Assembly: GCF_003601975.1 (NCBI RefSeq)
Contig: NZ_QZWZ01000005.1
Span: forward strand, 1-64,000
Length of the DNA: 64,000 nucleotides
DNA from: Mesorhizobium waimense
GTDB lineage: Bacteria > Pseudomonadota > Alphaproteobacteria > Rhizobiales > Rhizobiaceae
Direction of reading: 5' to 3'
A model generated the notes under the pieces. The model made no database searches and was not told where the DNA came from. It saw only the letters and a list, made by a program, of their open reading frames with translations. A program made the translations under genes and the position numbers. Shown in pieces: positions 32,201-41,724 of this stretch (its first letter is position 1; each line of letters starts with the position of its first letter).

Positions 32201-35041
32201 CTACTCGAAAGAATAAGTAAACCCATCCCCGTTGGCGCCAACCGTCACTTTCGTCATCTTCTCGCCCTCGAGCGAGCGGTTCAGCACGCCGCGGCTCAGT
32301 TCCGGCAGCAGCGTGTTGGTTAGGATGGCGTCGATCATCCGCCCGCCGGATTCGATCTCGGTGCAGCGCGCCTTGACCAGGTCCATGACGCCGTCGCCGA
32401 TCACCAGTTCGGCGTCGTTGGTCGCACGTAGCCGGCGCGCGATCTTGGCGAACTGGTGGCGGGTGATGGCTTCGATCATTTGATCCGAGAGCGGGTAATA
32501 GGGAATGGTCACGACACGGCCGAGGAAGGCCGCCGGGAAAACCTTCAGCAGCGGGCTGCGCAGCGCGGTGTCCAGATCGTCGAGCCCGGCCCGCATTGTG
32601 CCGTTTTTGGTGCGGTCCATGATGACCTCGGAGCCGACATTGGAGGTGAGCAGGATCAGCGTATTCTTGAAATCGATCCGCCGCCCCTCGCTGTCGTCCA
32701 TCATGCCCTTGTCGAAGACCTGGAAGAAGATCTCGTGCACGTCCGGATGCGCCTTCTCGACCTCGTCGAGCAGGATCACCGAATAGGGTTTTCTGCGCAC
32801 CGCCTCGGTCAGGATGCCGCCCTTGCCGTAGCCGACATAGCCGGGCGGCGCGCCCTTGAGCGTCGAGACGGTATGCGCCTCCTGGAATTCGGACATGTTG
32901 ATCGAGATGAGGTTCTGCTCGCCACCATAGAGCGTCTCGGCCAGCGCCAGCGCGGTTTCGGTCTTGCCGACGCCGGACGGGCCGCAGAGCAGGAACACGC
33001 CGACCGGCTTTTCCGGCGCGCCGAGGCCGGCGCGGCTGGTCTGCACGCGTTTGGCGATCATCTCCATGGCATGGTCCTGGCCGACCACGCGCTCGGACAA
33101 GGTGCCGGCCAGCCGCAGCGCCTTTTCGGTCTGGCTGGACAGCATCCGTCCGGTCGGGATGCCGGTCCAGTCCTGCACTACGGCCGCCACCGCATTGCGG
33201 TCGACCGACGGCAGGATCAGCGGCGTCTCGCCCTGCGCTTCGGCGAGTTCAGCCATCAGTTCGCGCAGCCGCGCGAGATCGACGGCCGGATCGGGCGACG
33301 CACCGCCGATTGCCGCCTCGGTTTCGGGCTTTTCGGTCTTGGGAGCTTCCGTCTCGGATGCCTTGGCTTTCGGGGCATTGGCCTCGGCAGCCTTGCTCTG
33401 GGCGTTCTCGGGCGCTTTGGCCTCAGGCACCACCGTCCCGGCCGTGTCCACAGCCGCCATTTCGCCGGCGGCCTCATCCGCCGCTACAGCATCGAGCGGC
33501 ACGCCCTCGCCGCGCAGCCTGGCGCGCAATTCGAGGATTTTGGCGACCAGTGCCTTTTCCCGCTCCCAGCGCGCTTGCGCGGCGGCCAGCGTGCCTTCGG
33601 TCTCGGCAAGTCCGGCGTCGACCCGAGCCTGCCGGTCGGTCACCTCAATGCCGATCGCGGCCTCGCGGCCGATGATGCCGTTCTCGACCTCCAGCGCCTG
33701 GCGACGGCGCAATATATCCTCGACCTCGGCCGGCGTGGCATGCTGCGATATCGCGACCCGGGCGCAGGCCGTGTCAAGCAGGCTCACTGCCTTGTCCGGC
33801 AGTTGCCTGGCCGGAATGTAGCGGTGCGACAGGCCGACCGCGGCCTCAATCGCCTCGTCCAGGATTTGCACCTTGTGGTGTTGCTCCAGAACGCCAGCCA
33901 CGCCGCGCAGCATGAGAACGGCCACCGCTTCCGACGGCTCGTCGATCTTGACCACCTGGAAGCGACGCGTCAGCGCCGGATCCTTTTCGATATGCTGCTT
34001 GTATTCGGCCCAGGTCGTTGCCGCGATGGTGCGAAGCTCGCCGCGCGCCAGCGCCGGCTTCAAAAGATTGGCCGCGTCGCCGGTTCCGGCCGCACCACCG
34101 GCGCCGATCAGCGTATGGGCTTCGTCGATGAACAGGATGATCGGCTTTTCGGAGGACTGCACCTCATCAATGACCGCCTTCAGCCGTTTCTCGAATTCGC
34201 CTTTCACGCTGGCACCCGCCTGCATCAGCCCGACGTCGAGCATATGCACGCTGACATTCTGCAGCGTCGGCGGCACGTCGCCCTGGGAAATGCGGAGCGC
34301 AAAGCCCTCGACCACGGCCGTCTTGCCGACCCCCGCCTCGCCGGTAAGGATGGGGTTGTTCTGGCGACGCCGCATCAGGATGTCGACGATCTGCCTGATT
34401 TCCGGATCGCGGCCGACGACCGGGTCGATCTTGCCGTCGCCGGCACGCTGGGTCAGGTTGGTGGCATATTTGGCCAGAGCCGAGTCCCCACCCGGACCCC
34501 GTTTCATCGGCGCCTCGGTGGCGGGGGCCGTCGGAGCAGCGCCCGCTTCGAGCGAACCTTCCGTCACCTCGGCAAAGCGCTTGATGACAGCGTCGGCATC
34601 GATCTTGTCGAATTCGGCGCTGATTTTCGACACAAGGCCTTCCAGCATCGGCGTCTTCAGGCAAGCAAGCAGGATGTGCGAACTGCGCACCTCTTCGACA
34701 CCGAATTCCAGCGCCGCCAGGTTCCAGCCTTCCTGGATGGCGTGAAAGATATGGTCGGAAAACTCCTCCACCGAGGTCGCGCCATAAGGGAGCTTGTCGA
34801 CGGCGCGGGTCATGTCAGCCGTCAGCCGGCCGACATCAATCTCAGCGTCGGCGATGATCATTTGCACGTCCGAGCGCTCCGAAAGCACCAGTTGCTGGAC
34901 GAAATGGACGAGTTCGACGTAGGGATTACCGCGCATCTTGGCCGTGTCGGCCGCAGCCTTGAAGGCGCGGACGCCGACAGGGTTGAGCTTAGCGACCAGT
35001 TCCTTGCGCTTGAAGCTCTGCGATGACCGGCGCTGTTCCAT
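32201..35041 (-). CDS. clpV: T6SS ATPase ClpV (TssH)
   Basis: A 946-residue AAA+ protein that disassembles contracted TssB/TssC sheaths. It has an N-terminal double Clp-N domain (SSQSFKRKELVAKLNPVGVR; LVHFVQQLVLSERSDV). AAA-1 has Walker A GEAGVGKTAVVEG near residue 234 and Walker B ILFIDEAHTLIGAGG. The middle coiled coil follows, then AAA-2 has GPSGVGKTETALALAE near 686 and VILLDEVEKAHPDV. Unusually, the middle domain holds about 65 residues (about 517-585) of low-complexity Ala/Glu/Lys/Pro sequence (KAPENAQSKAAEANAPKAK). The ATG at 35041 follows AGGAGCAGG; an in-frame start at 35092 adds 17 atypical residues. It is divergent from tssA and alone on its strand. Confidence 0.95.
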   Translation of the reverse strand: MEQRRSSQSFKRKELVAKLNPVGVRAFKAAADTAKMRGNPYVELVHFVQQLVLSERSDVQMIIADAEIDVGRLTADMTRAVDKLPYGATSVEEFSDHIFHAIQEGWNLAALEFGVEEVRSSHILLACLKTPMLEGLVSKISAEFDKIDADAVIKRFAEVTEGSLEAGAAPTAPATEAPMKRGPGGDSALAKYATNLTQRAGDGKIDPVVGRDPEIRQIVDILMRRRQNNPILTGEAGVGKTAVVEGFALRISQGDVPPTLQNVSVHMLDVGLMQAGASVKGEFEKRLKAVIDEVQSSEKPIILFIDEAHTLIGAGGAAGTGDAANLLKPALARGELRTIAATTWAEYKQHIEKDPALTRRFQVVKIDEPSEAVAVLMLRGVAGVLEQHHKVQILDEAIEAAVGLSHRYIPARQLPDKAVSLLDTACARVAISQHATPAEVEDILRRRQALEVENGIIGREAAIGIEVTDRQARVDAGLAETEGTLAAAQARWEREKALVAKILELRARLRGEGVPLDAVAADEAAGEMAAVDTAGTVVPEAKAPENAQSKAAEANAPKAKASETEAPKTEKPETEAAIGGASPDPAVDLARLRELMAELAEAQGETPLILPSVDRNAVAAVVQDWTGIPTGRMLSSQTEKALRLAGTLSERVVGQDHAMEMIAKRVQTSRAGLGAPEKPVGVFLLCGPSGVGKTETALALAETLYGGEQNLISINMSEFQEAHTVSTLKGAPPGYVGYGKGGILTEAVRRKPYSVILLDEVEKAHPDVHEIFFQVFDKGMMDDSEGRRIDFKNTLILLTSNVGSEVIMDRTKNGTMRAGLDDLDTALRSPLLKVFPAAFLGRVVTIPYYPLSDQMIEAITRHQFAKIARRLRATNDAELVIGDGVMDLVKARCTEIESGGRMIDAILTNTLLPELSRGVLNRSLEGEKMTKVTVGANGDGFTYSFE

Positions 35042-35375
35042 CGAACCTGCTCCTGAAACCTGCCAGCCGATACCCTGCCACATAAGCAGCAACTTGACAA
35101 AGCGCGCGACGAATGAGCCGCTCGGACGCCGATCCGGCCGGCGCCTGCCATTTCACGGAACGCCCCGCATCTCCGCGAAAACAAACATGAAATTGCCCCC
35201 GCCTATGCGATGCATTTCACATACGGGGTTCGGTTACCACGCCAGGTTCCGGCAGCCAAGAATGGTCGCGTTTAGCTTCCGTTAGTTTTTGAGCAGCTGT
35301 TGAATTGTGATAAAGTGACGCAGTGTGATAAATGTTTGATCACGCAGGTCTCAGGGCCGCTTGCTGGGGGTTGGT
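35042..35375. promoter_or_regulatory. Divergent T6SS promoter region with a repeated TGTGATAAA motif
   Basis: About 334 bp between clpV and tssA. TGTGATAAA occurs at 35306-35314 and again at 35324-35332, 18 bp apart. The second copy also forms an imperfect inverted repeat with ATCAC at 35339-35343. These lie 45-70 bases before the tssA start, where an activator or sigma-54/FNR/CRP-type factor might act. No clear -35/-10 pair could be fixed. Confidence 0.45.
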
Positions 35376-36548
35376 GTGATTGATCTCGCACTCTGGCTGA
35401 ATCCTTTGAACGGTGAAAACCCGTCAGGGGAAGATTTGCGCAACGATCCGGCCTTTCACGAGATCGAGCGGCTCACCGAACCGCAGCTCAAGGTCGTCCA
35501 GGAGGGTCACAACAAGCCAGTCGAATCCACCATTCCGGTCGACTGGCCTGCCGTGCTCGACAAGGCGGAAGTACTGCGCAGCCATGGCCGTGACCTGCGT
35601 CTGCTTGTCATTGTCGCGCGGGCGCTGGCCAATGAAGAGAGACTGGCCGGGCTGACGCTTGGCCTGAGCCTTGTTGCACAAAGCATCGACCAACATTGGG
35701 ACACGATGCATCCGGCGTTGCGGCCGAGCGCTTCGCCACGCGATGCCGCCTTGCGCCGTCTCAACGCCTTGGCCGACCTGCAAAATGGTCAGGACGGCTT
35801 GCTGTCGGATCTGCGTCAGATGACGCTTTTTGCGCCGCGCGGCATCGGGCCGATCAGCGGACGCGACCTGGAACAGGCCGCGCTCGACGAGCGCGTCATG
35901 CTTCAGGAAGCCGCCTCGGGGTTGAACACGGCCGAAAAGGCGGCGCTGGCCGGCGCCCACAGCCAGTTGCTGAACCGGGTGCGCAGCGGCTGCGCGGCAC
36001 AGGCGGATCAAGCCGGTGCCGAGATGACGTCGCTCGTCGCCGACGCCCGCGCCGCGATCGCGGCCCTCGATGCGGTCGAGGCCGCACTCAACGCCCGTCT
36101 TGAAGGCGGTGCCCCTGTTCCGGAATTAAAGCGGTTTCTCCAGCGTTTGCTGACGACGCTCGAACGCAACGCGGCCGCCGGGGCCGCGGCGAATGGCGCG
36201 GCAAAGCCGGCCCCGGCGCCCGCCGAACCGGCAATGCCTGCTCGAAACGGTCATGGAGCCGATACGATGGCAAGTGTGGCAAGCTACGCGGAGCCAGGCA
36301 GCACTGGCCTGCCCGACCGGATCTCCTCGCGCGACGACGTCGTGAAATGCCTCGACCTCGTGGTCGCCTTCTACGACCGCACCGAACCGTCGAGCCCAAT
36401 CCCGCATCTGGCTCGCCGCGTGCGCCGCATGGTGCACATGGATTTTGTTGAACTGATGGAAGATCTCGCCCCGTCGGGGCTGAAGGAATTCCGGCTCCTG
36501 GCCGGCGTTCCCGACGCCAAGAAGGCCGCTCAGAAGGATGAAAGGTAG
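35376..36548 (+). CDS. tssA: T6SS baseplate/cap protein TssA
   Basis: 390 residues. The ImpA N-terminal domain is clear at the start: VIDLALWLNPLNGENPSGED, then PVDWPAVLDKAEVLRSHGRD and ARALANEERLAGLTLGLSLV. An Ala-rich linker (about 280-300) precedes a C-terminal domain with DRISSRDDVVKCLDLVVAFY, SPIPHLARRVRRMVHMDFVE and DLAPSGLKEFRLL. That end is of the ImpA type that marks the short TssA class. TssA primes and caps the growing sheath and tube. GTG at 35376 is chosen over TTG at 35361 because GGGGG lies six bases upstream and family members begin 'M-I-D-L'. First gene of the long T6SS operon. Confidence 0.92.
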   Translation: MIDLALWLNPLNGENPSGEDLRNDPAFHEIERLTEPQLKVVQEGHNKPVESTIPVDWPAVLDKAEVLRSHGRDLRLLVIVARALANEERLAGLTLGLSLVAQSIDQHWDTMHPALRPSASPRDAALRRLNALADLQNGQDGLLSDLRQMTLFAPRGIGPISGRDLEQAALDERVMLQEAASGLNTAEKAALAGAHSQLLNRVRSGCAAQADQAGAEMTSLVADARAAIAALDAVEAALNARLEGGAPVPELKRFLQRLLTTLERNAAAGAAANGAAKPAPAPAEPAMPARNGHGADTMASVASYAEPGSTGLPDRISSRDDVVKCLDLVVAFYDRTEPSSPIPHLARRVRRMVHMDFVELMEDLAPSGLKEFRLLAGVPDAKKAAQKDER

Positions 36549-36554
36549 CAACAC

Positions 36555-37094
36555 ATGCCAGCCGAAAGCAAAGCGAAGGTCATCGAACGAAATCGCGCGC
36601 CGCGGGTACAGATCGCCTACGACGTGGAAACCTACGGCAGCCCGACGACGATCGAACTGCCGTTTGTCATGGGCGTGGTGGCCGACCTTTCCGGCGCCTC
36701 GCAAACCAAGGAAGCCTCGAAGTCGGTGCTCGACCGCGCCTTCGTCGAGACCGACGCCAACCGCTTCCCCAAATTCATGGAAGCGCTCGGGCCGCGCGTG
36801 AAGGCACGCGTGAAGAACACGCTGCCGCAGGTCGAAGGCCAGGAGCGCGACGAGGAACTGGCGCTCGATCTCACCTTCACCAAGATGGGAGATTTCGCGC
36901 CTGACAAGATCGCCGCGCAGGTTCCGCAATTGGCCGAGATCCTCAAGATGCGGCGTCAACTCGAGGAACTGCTCGGCTTCATGGACGGCCGCGTCGATGC
37001 CGAAAAGCGCATCGCGCAATTGCTGAACAATGAGCCGCTTCTGGGCAAGATCGCCGGCCAGGCAATGTCCGACGACGACAAGGCTGGAGAGTAA
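36555..37094 (+). CDS. tssB: T6SS small sheath subunit TssB
   Basis: A 179-residue protein of the VipA/ImpB family. RAPRVQIAYDVETYGSPTTI is the conserved N-terminus, ELPFVMGVVADLSG the first strands, and FVETDANRFPKFMEALGPRV a family core motif. The end LDGRVDAEKRIAQLLNNEPL-like segment (near 160) is the helix that ClpV recognises after contraction. With TssC it forms the contractile sheath in the cytoplasm. It follows tssA by 6 bases with GAAAGG as ribosome-binding site, and tssC follows after three bases, giving balanced expression. Confidence 0.96.
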   Translation: MPAESKAKVIERNRAPRVQIAYDVETYGSPTTIELPFVMGVVADLSGASQTKEASKSVLDRAFVETDANRFPKFMEALGPRVKARVKNTLPQVEGQERDEELALDLTFTKMGDFAPDKIAAQVPQLAEILKMRRQLEELLGFMDGRVDAEKRIAQLLNNEPLLGKIAGQAMSDDDKAGE

Positions 37095-37097
37095 GTC

Positions 37098-38603
37098 ATG
37101 GCCGAACAGCAAAAAACCGCACCAGCCGTCGCCGAGGCGGAAGCCATCGACCTCGGAGAATTCAGCGGCCTCCTCGAGAAGGACTTCAAGGTCAAGAAAG
37201 ACGACAGCGAAAAGCTGCAGCAGCTCGTGCGCAACCTCGCGCTCGCAGCGCAGTCGCGCTCCGAAACCACGACAATTTCGTCCAACGCGATCAAGTCGAT
37301 CAAGTCGCTAATCGCGGGCATCGACAAGATGCTGACCGAGCAGGTCAACGAGATCCTGCACGCACCGGAAGTGCGCGAAATGGAAGGCACGTGGCGTGGC
37401 CTCTGGTATCTCATCAACAACACCGAGACGGATCAGAAGCTGAAGATCCGGGTGATGAACATTTCCAAGGAGCAGCTGGCCGACACGCTCGAAGACTATG
37501 AAGGCCAGATGTGGGACCAGAGCCCGATCTTCAAGAAAGTCTATACGGACGAGTATTCGATGCTTGGTGGCGAGCCGATCGGCTGCATTATCGGCGCCTA
37601 CGAATTCTCGAACCATCCGCGTGACGTCGGCCTGCTGCGCAACATATCGGGCATCTGCGCCTCCGCGCATACGCCGTTCATCGCCGCCGCCTCGCCGCGC
37701 CTGTTCCGCATGGACAGCTGGCAGGAACTGCCTAACCCGCAGGACCTGCAGATGATCGTGTCGAACCCGGCCTATGCCTCGTGGCAATCGCTGCGCGAGA
37801 GCGAGGACGCGCGCTACATCGGCCTCACCATGCCGCGTGTGCTCGCGCGCCTTCCCTATGGCACCGACACCGTTCCGGTGAAGGGCTTCACCTTCGAGGA
37901 AGAGGTGCAGGCCGATCACAACAAATATGTCTGGATGAACGCCGCCTTCCCGATGGGCGTCAACATCAACCGCAGCCACAAGCTCTATGGCTGGGGCACG
38001 CAGATCCGCGGCGTCGAGAACGGCGGCACGGTGCTCAATTTGCCGGTGCACTCCTTCCCGACCGACGACGGCTCGATCGCGATGAAATGCCCGACAGAGG
38101 TCGCCATCGACGACCGGCGCGAGGCGGAATTGGCCAAGCTCGGCCTGATGCCCATCCTGCACCGCAAAAACACCGATCTCGCTGCCTTCATCGGTGCGCA
38201 TTCACTACAGGACGACGAGACGCGTGCCGGACGCCTGGTCGATCCCGACGCCCAGTCGAACGAGCGGCTGAGCGCCAACCTGCCCTATCTTTTTCCGGTT
38301 TCGCGCTTTGCGCACTACCTCAAGGCGATTGCGCGCGACAAGATCGGATCGTTCAAGGAACGCTCCGACATGCAGATCTGGTTGACCGAGTGGATCAACC
38401 GCTACGTGCTGGCCAACCCGGCCTTCGCCGACGACAAGGCGCGCGCCAAGCGCCCGCTTGCCGCGGCCGAGGTCCAGGTCGACAGCGTGGAGGGGCGGCC
38501 GGGCTATTACAATGCCCGCTTCTATCTGCGTCCGCACTACCAGCTGGAAGGCATCAACGCCTCGCTCAGGCTGGTGTCGGAACTACCGTCCGTGAAGACG
38601 TGA
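37098..38603 (+). CDS. tssC: T6SS large sheath subunit TssC
   Basis: A 501-residue VipB/ImpC-family protein of normal length. Characteristic stretches are EILHAPEVREMEGTWRGLWY near residue 90, DQSPIFKKVYTDEYSMLGGE, HTPFIAAASPRLFRMDSWQE, FPMGVNINRSHKLYGWGTQI and the end YNARFYLRPHYQLEGINASL. These shape the sheath wall and the handshake strands with TssB. It lies in the operon between tssB and hcp, with GGAGAG before the ATG. Confidence 0.97.
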   Translation: MAEQQKTAPAVAEAEAIDLGEFSGLLEKDFKVKKDDSEKLQQLVRNLALAAQSRSETTTISSNAIKSIKSLIAGIDKMLTEQVNEILHAPEVREMEGTWRGLWYLINNTETDQKLKIRVMNISKEQLADTLEDYEGQMWDQSPIFKKVYTDEYSMLGGEPIGCIIGAYEFSNHPRDVGLLRNISGICASAHTPFIAAASPRLFRMDSWQELPNPQDLQMIVSNPAYASWQSLRESEDARYIGLTMPRVLARLPYGTDTVPVKGFTFEEEVQADHNKYVWMNAAFPMGVNINRSHKLYGWGTQIRGVENGGTVLNLPVHSFPTDDGSIAMKCPTEVAIDDRREAELAKLGLMPILHRKNTDLAAFIGAHSLQDDETRAGRLVDPDAQSNERLSANLPYLFPVSRFAHYLKAIARDKIGSFKERSDMQIWLTEWINRYVLANPAFADDKARAKRPLAAAEVQVDSVEGRPGYYNARFYLRPHYQLEGINASLRLVSELPSVKT

Positions 38604-38650
38604 TTGCAGCAACCACATCTTGTTTTGTTTGAAAGCGGTGGAGAAAGACA

Positions 38651-39106
38651 ATGGCAGTGAAAATCGATGGCTTTCTTAAGGTTCCGGATATCAAGGGCCC
38701 AAGCGTTCGTGACGGCCATGAGGACGAAATCGAAATCCATGGGGTCGATTACAAGATCGTCGCTCCCTACGATCCGAATTCGCTCTCGCGCCGTGGTCGC
38801 GTGTCCCTGGGCATGATCAAGTTCACCAAACACTATGACAAGGCCTCGCCCTATCTGAAAAAGGCGCTGTTCGACAACAAGGCGCTGGACGAAGTCGTGT
38901 TCTCCGCCCGTCGGACGATCGACGGAGAGACCAGCGACTACCTGGTCGTTACCCTGACCGACGCCTCGATCATGGAATACGACATGAAGCAGGCCGAGGA
39001 CGAGGAAGACCTGATCGAGGAGGAGGTCAGCTTCGCCTACAAGAAGATCAAGTTCGTCTATGACAAGGATGACGAAATCGAAATGGATGTCTATGTCGGC
39101 AAGTGA
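38651..39106 (+). CDS. hcp: T6SS inner tube protein Hcp (TssD)
   Basis: A 151-residue Hcp1-type protein. AVKIDGFLKVPDIKGPSVRD starts the first strand, DEIEIHGVDYKIVAPYDPNS follows, and FTKHYDKASPYLKKALFDNK is the family loop and helix. The C-terminal half (YDMKQAEDEEDLIEEEVSF, FVYDKDDEIEMDVYVGK) is more acidic than usual. Hexameric rings stack into the tube that is fired out and also chaperone small effectors. The 47-bp gap after tssC and the strong GGAGAAAG ribosome-binding site suggest higher expression than its neighbours. Downstream, tssE begins inside its last codons. Confidence 0.95.
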   Translation: MAVKIDGFLKVPDIKGPSVRDGHEDEIEIHGVDYKIVAPYDPNSLSRRGRVSLGMIKFTKHYDKASPYLKKALFDNKALDEVVFSARRTIDGETSDYLVVTLTDASIMEYDMKQAEDEEDLIEEEVSFAYKKIKFVYDKDDEIEMDVYVGK

Positions 39107-39848
39107 GGCCCGGCGGCCCGGCGCGAACAAGCTGCAGCTTACCGGCAGTTCGCGCGCGAAACGCGAGGCGGTCCAACCCTCTCTTTGGGACCGCCTCGTC
39201 AACGACCTGCCGGGCCTGACCTCCGAAATAGACGGGCTGCGCCAGCTGTTGCAGGACGAGCTTGGCGCGGATCGGCTGGACACCCTCTTTGCGGGCAGCG
39301 CGCGGCACATCGACGCCGACGCGGAGCTGACGCCGGACCAGAAACGGCGCCTGCACCGGTTGATCTTCCAGACCCAGCACCGCGCGGAGATCGAAAGCCG
39401 CGGCGTGGTGGTGTCCGCACGCGTGCTGAGAGAAGCCGTGCGGCGCGATATCGAGGCCTTGTTCAACACCGAACGGTTCGAAGCCACGCCGCTTTTTTCC
39501 GACCTCGAAAACGAACAGGCAATGGACAACCCGCCATCGCTCGCCGATTTTCCGGAAGTGCGCCGCAGCGTGGTCAATTATGGCGTGCCCTCTTTCTCGG
39601 GCCGTTCGTCGCGGGACTTCGACCGCGATGTGCTGGCGCGCGAGATCCGCTCCGTCCTTGCCACGTTCGAGCCGCGCCTGAAGGAGAGCGCGACAACGGT
39701 GACGGTCACCCTCGGCGACAAGACCGCGGGCCTGAAGATCGAGATAGACGCCGTGCTGATCATGACGCCGACACCGGAACGGATGCGACTGCGCACGACG
39801 ATCAATCTCGACAACGGCCTGGCGCGGACCGAGCTTAGGGAAAGCTGA
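39087..39848 (+). CDS. tssE: T6SS baseplate protein TssE
   Basis: About 253 residues, longer than many TssE proteins (about 140-180). Residues 1-100 are an extension that begins at QPSLWDRLVNDLPGLTSEID. The gp25/lysozyme-like core (about 110-245) has RREAVRRDIEALFNTER-like sequence near 115, then DFPEVRRSVVNYGVPSFSG, LAREIRSVLATFEPRLKES with the family EI and RL residues, and AVLIMTPTPERMRLRTTINL. It forms the baseplate wedge with TssF and TssG. The start lies inside the 3' end of hcp; ATGs at 39087 and 39093 are equally possible, with only a weak ribosome-binding site. Confidence 0.9.
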   Translation: MSMSASEARRPGANKLQLTGSSRAKREAVQPSLWDRLVNDLPGLTSEIDGLRQLLQDELGADRLDTLFAGSARHIDADAELTPDQKRRLHRLIFQTQHRAEIESRGVVVSARVLREAVRRDIEALFNTERFEATPLFSDLENEQAMDNPPSLADFPEVRRSVVNYGVPSFSGRSSRDFDRDVLAREIRSVLATFEPRLKESATTVTVTLGDKTAGLKIEIDAVLIMTPTPERMRLRTTINLDNGLARTELRES

Positions 39849-39849
39849 G

Positions 39850-41724
39850 ATGGATCGGGTCTTCGTAGAATATTACGAGGAGGAACTGACCCATATCCGC
39901 GCGCTCGCCGCGGAATTCGCCGACATGCATCCGGCGGTGGCGCGCAATCTTTCGCTCGATACGGTGCCCTGCCCCGACCCCTATGTCGAGCGGCTGCTGG
40001 ACGGCGTTGCCTTCCTTGCCGCGCGCACCCGGCTCAAGGTCGATGCAGAACGCTCGCGCTTCTCGCGCAGCGTGCTCGACGTCCTCTATCCCGATCTGGT
40101 CACGCCGGCGCCGGCAACCGCGATGGTAGTGCTGAAACCCGGCCAGCAGGTCCAGTCAATGATTGCCGGCCATGTCGTCAAGCGGGGCACGCGGCTGGTC
40201 TCCAGCCTGCAACCCGGCCTGTCGACGCGCTGCACCTTCACCACCGGGCAGGAGGTTGCACTGTGGCCGATCGCGATCACTTCGGTCAGCTATTTCCAGG
40301 ATCGCAGCGGGCTGGCTGCGGCCGGCATCGGGCCGATCGGCGGCGTTGCCGGCGTGGCGGCACTGCGCATCGCCTTGGCCCGCACTGGAAAGGGCAAGCT
40401 CGACGAATTGGCGCTCAACCGGCTCGATCTCTATTTTGCCGGGCGCACCAAGGCGCCGCTGATCTTTGACGCCATCTTCGGCGCCTGTTCCGCACTTGGC
40501 GCACGCGCGGAAGGCAAGACCAATCCGATATCGCCCCTGCCCGAGCCCGAGATGGTCGGCATCGGCGACGACGAAGCCTTGATGCCGCGCACCCGTCCGA
40601 CATTCGAAGGCTACCGCCTGCTGCGCGAATATTTCATGATGCCCGAGCGCTTCCACTATGTGCGCGTTTCAGGGCTGCAGCCGGTCGTGCGCAGGTGCGA
40701 GGCCGGGATCGAGATCATCTTCCTGTTCCGCCGCCCGGTGCCTGAACTTGCCGACCTGGCGCCAGCCGATTTCGAACTCTTCGCGACGCCGATCATCAAT
40801 CTCTTCGAACGAGAGTGCAACGTCATCGAACTCGATGCGCGCAAGACGCGACAGGTGCTGCATGCCGACCGCACAAGGGCGCGGGACTTCGAAATCTATC
40901 GGGTCACACGTGTCGAGGACGCCGATACGGAAGGCAACGACGCCGAAATCCCTCAACTGTTCAGCCTGGGGCAGAATCGCGGCAGCGGCTGGGTCTATTC
41001 GACCGAACGGCGCCCTCGCCGGGCGACCGAGGATGAACGGCGCGACGGCCTGACCCGCACCTCCTACACAGGCGACGACGTATTCCTGGCGGTTTCGCGT
41101 CCGGTCGCAAGCCCGGCGAACCGGCCGCTCAAGCGTCTCGATATCATGGCCCTTTGCACCAATCGCGATCTGCCGATTCTGGACGACAACCCGACCTTGA
41201 CCCTGGAGACAGCCGATCCGGTCGAAACGGTCAGGCTTCTCGGTGCGTTGCGTCCGCCGCAGCCGGCGATCCCAGCGGCGCTGCCGGTCGGCGCCGAAGG
41301 AGAATCCCGGACCGACAATCTTGCCTGGCGGCTGGTGGCGCAGCTCGCACTCAACTTCCTCAGCCTTGCCAAGGAAGGTCGTGGCGTTGACCCGCTGCAC
41401 GCTTTGCTTGATCTCTATGCCGACCGCGGCGATCCGAGCCTCGCCCGCAACGTGCACTCGATCGTCCGCATCGACTCGCGCCCGGTCATCGAACGGCTGC
41501 AGATCGACGGGCCGATGTGCTTTGGACGCGGCACGGAAGTGACGTTGCATGTGGACCAGTCGGTCCTGGCGGGGCAAAGCACGCTGCTGCTTTCGGGCCT
41601 GCTTGCCCGGCTGTTTGCCCGCCACGCCGGCATAAACGGCTTCGTGCGGACCCGCACGCGGCTGTTGCAGAAGCAGGAGGATGTGCCATGGCCGATGACG
41701 CCCGGCAATCGCTACCTGATCTAG
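39850..41724 (+). CDS. tssF: T6SS baseplate protein TssF
   Basis: A 624-residue VasA/ImpG-family baseplate protein of normal size. The start VEYYEEELTHIRALAAEFAD is the family N-terminus, then RLLDGVAFLAARTRLKVDAE and FSRSVLDVLYPDLVTPAPAT. Later come LQPVVRRCEAGIEIIFLFRR, RECNVIELDARKTRQVLHAD and, near the C-terminus, GPMCFGRGTEVTLHVDQSVL with LSGLLARLFARHAGINGFVR. Two TssF and one TssG form each wedge with TssE. Starts one base after the tssE stop, and its 3' end overlaps tssG by 37 bp. Confidence 0.96.
   Translation: MDRVFVEYYEEELTHIRALAAEFADMHPAVARNLSLDTVPCPDPYVERLLDGVAFLAARTRLKVDAERSRFSRSVLDVLYPDLVTPAPATAMVVLKPGQQVQSMIAGHVVKRGTRLVSSLQPGLSTRCTFTTGQEVALWPIAITSVSYFQDRSGLAAAGIGPIGGVAGVAALRIALARTGKGKLDELALNRLDLYFAGRTKAPLIFDAIFGACSALGARAEGKTNPISPLPEPEMVGIGDDEALMPRTRPTFEGYRLLREYFMMPERFHYVRVSGLQPVVRRCEAGIEIIFLFRRPVPELADLAPADFELFATPIINLFERECNVIELDARKTRQVLHADRTRARDFEIYRVTRVEDADTEGNDAEIPQLFSLGQNRGSGWVYSTERRPRRATEDERRDGLTRTSYTGDDVFLAVSRPVASPANRPLKRLDIMALCTNRDLPILDDNPTLTLETADPVETVRLLGALRPPQPAIPAALPVGAEGESRTDNLAWRLVAQLALNFLSLAKEGRGVDPLHALLDLYADRGDPSLARNVHSIVRIDSRPVIERLQIDGPMCFGRGTEVTLHVDQSVLAGQSTLLLSGLLARLFARHAGINGFVRTRTRLLQKQEDVPWPMTPGNRYLI

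Noticed and set aside
32456..35026. An 856-residue open frame on the plus strand opposite clpV
   Set aside because: Shadow of a high-GC gene: Arg/Gly/His-rich composition, no motif, whereas the minus strand has all ClpV motifs in order.
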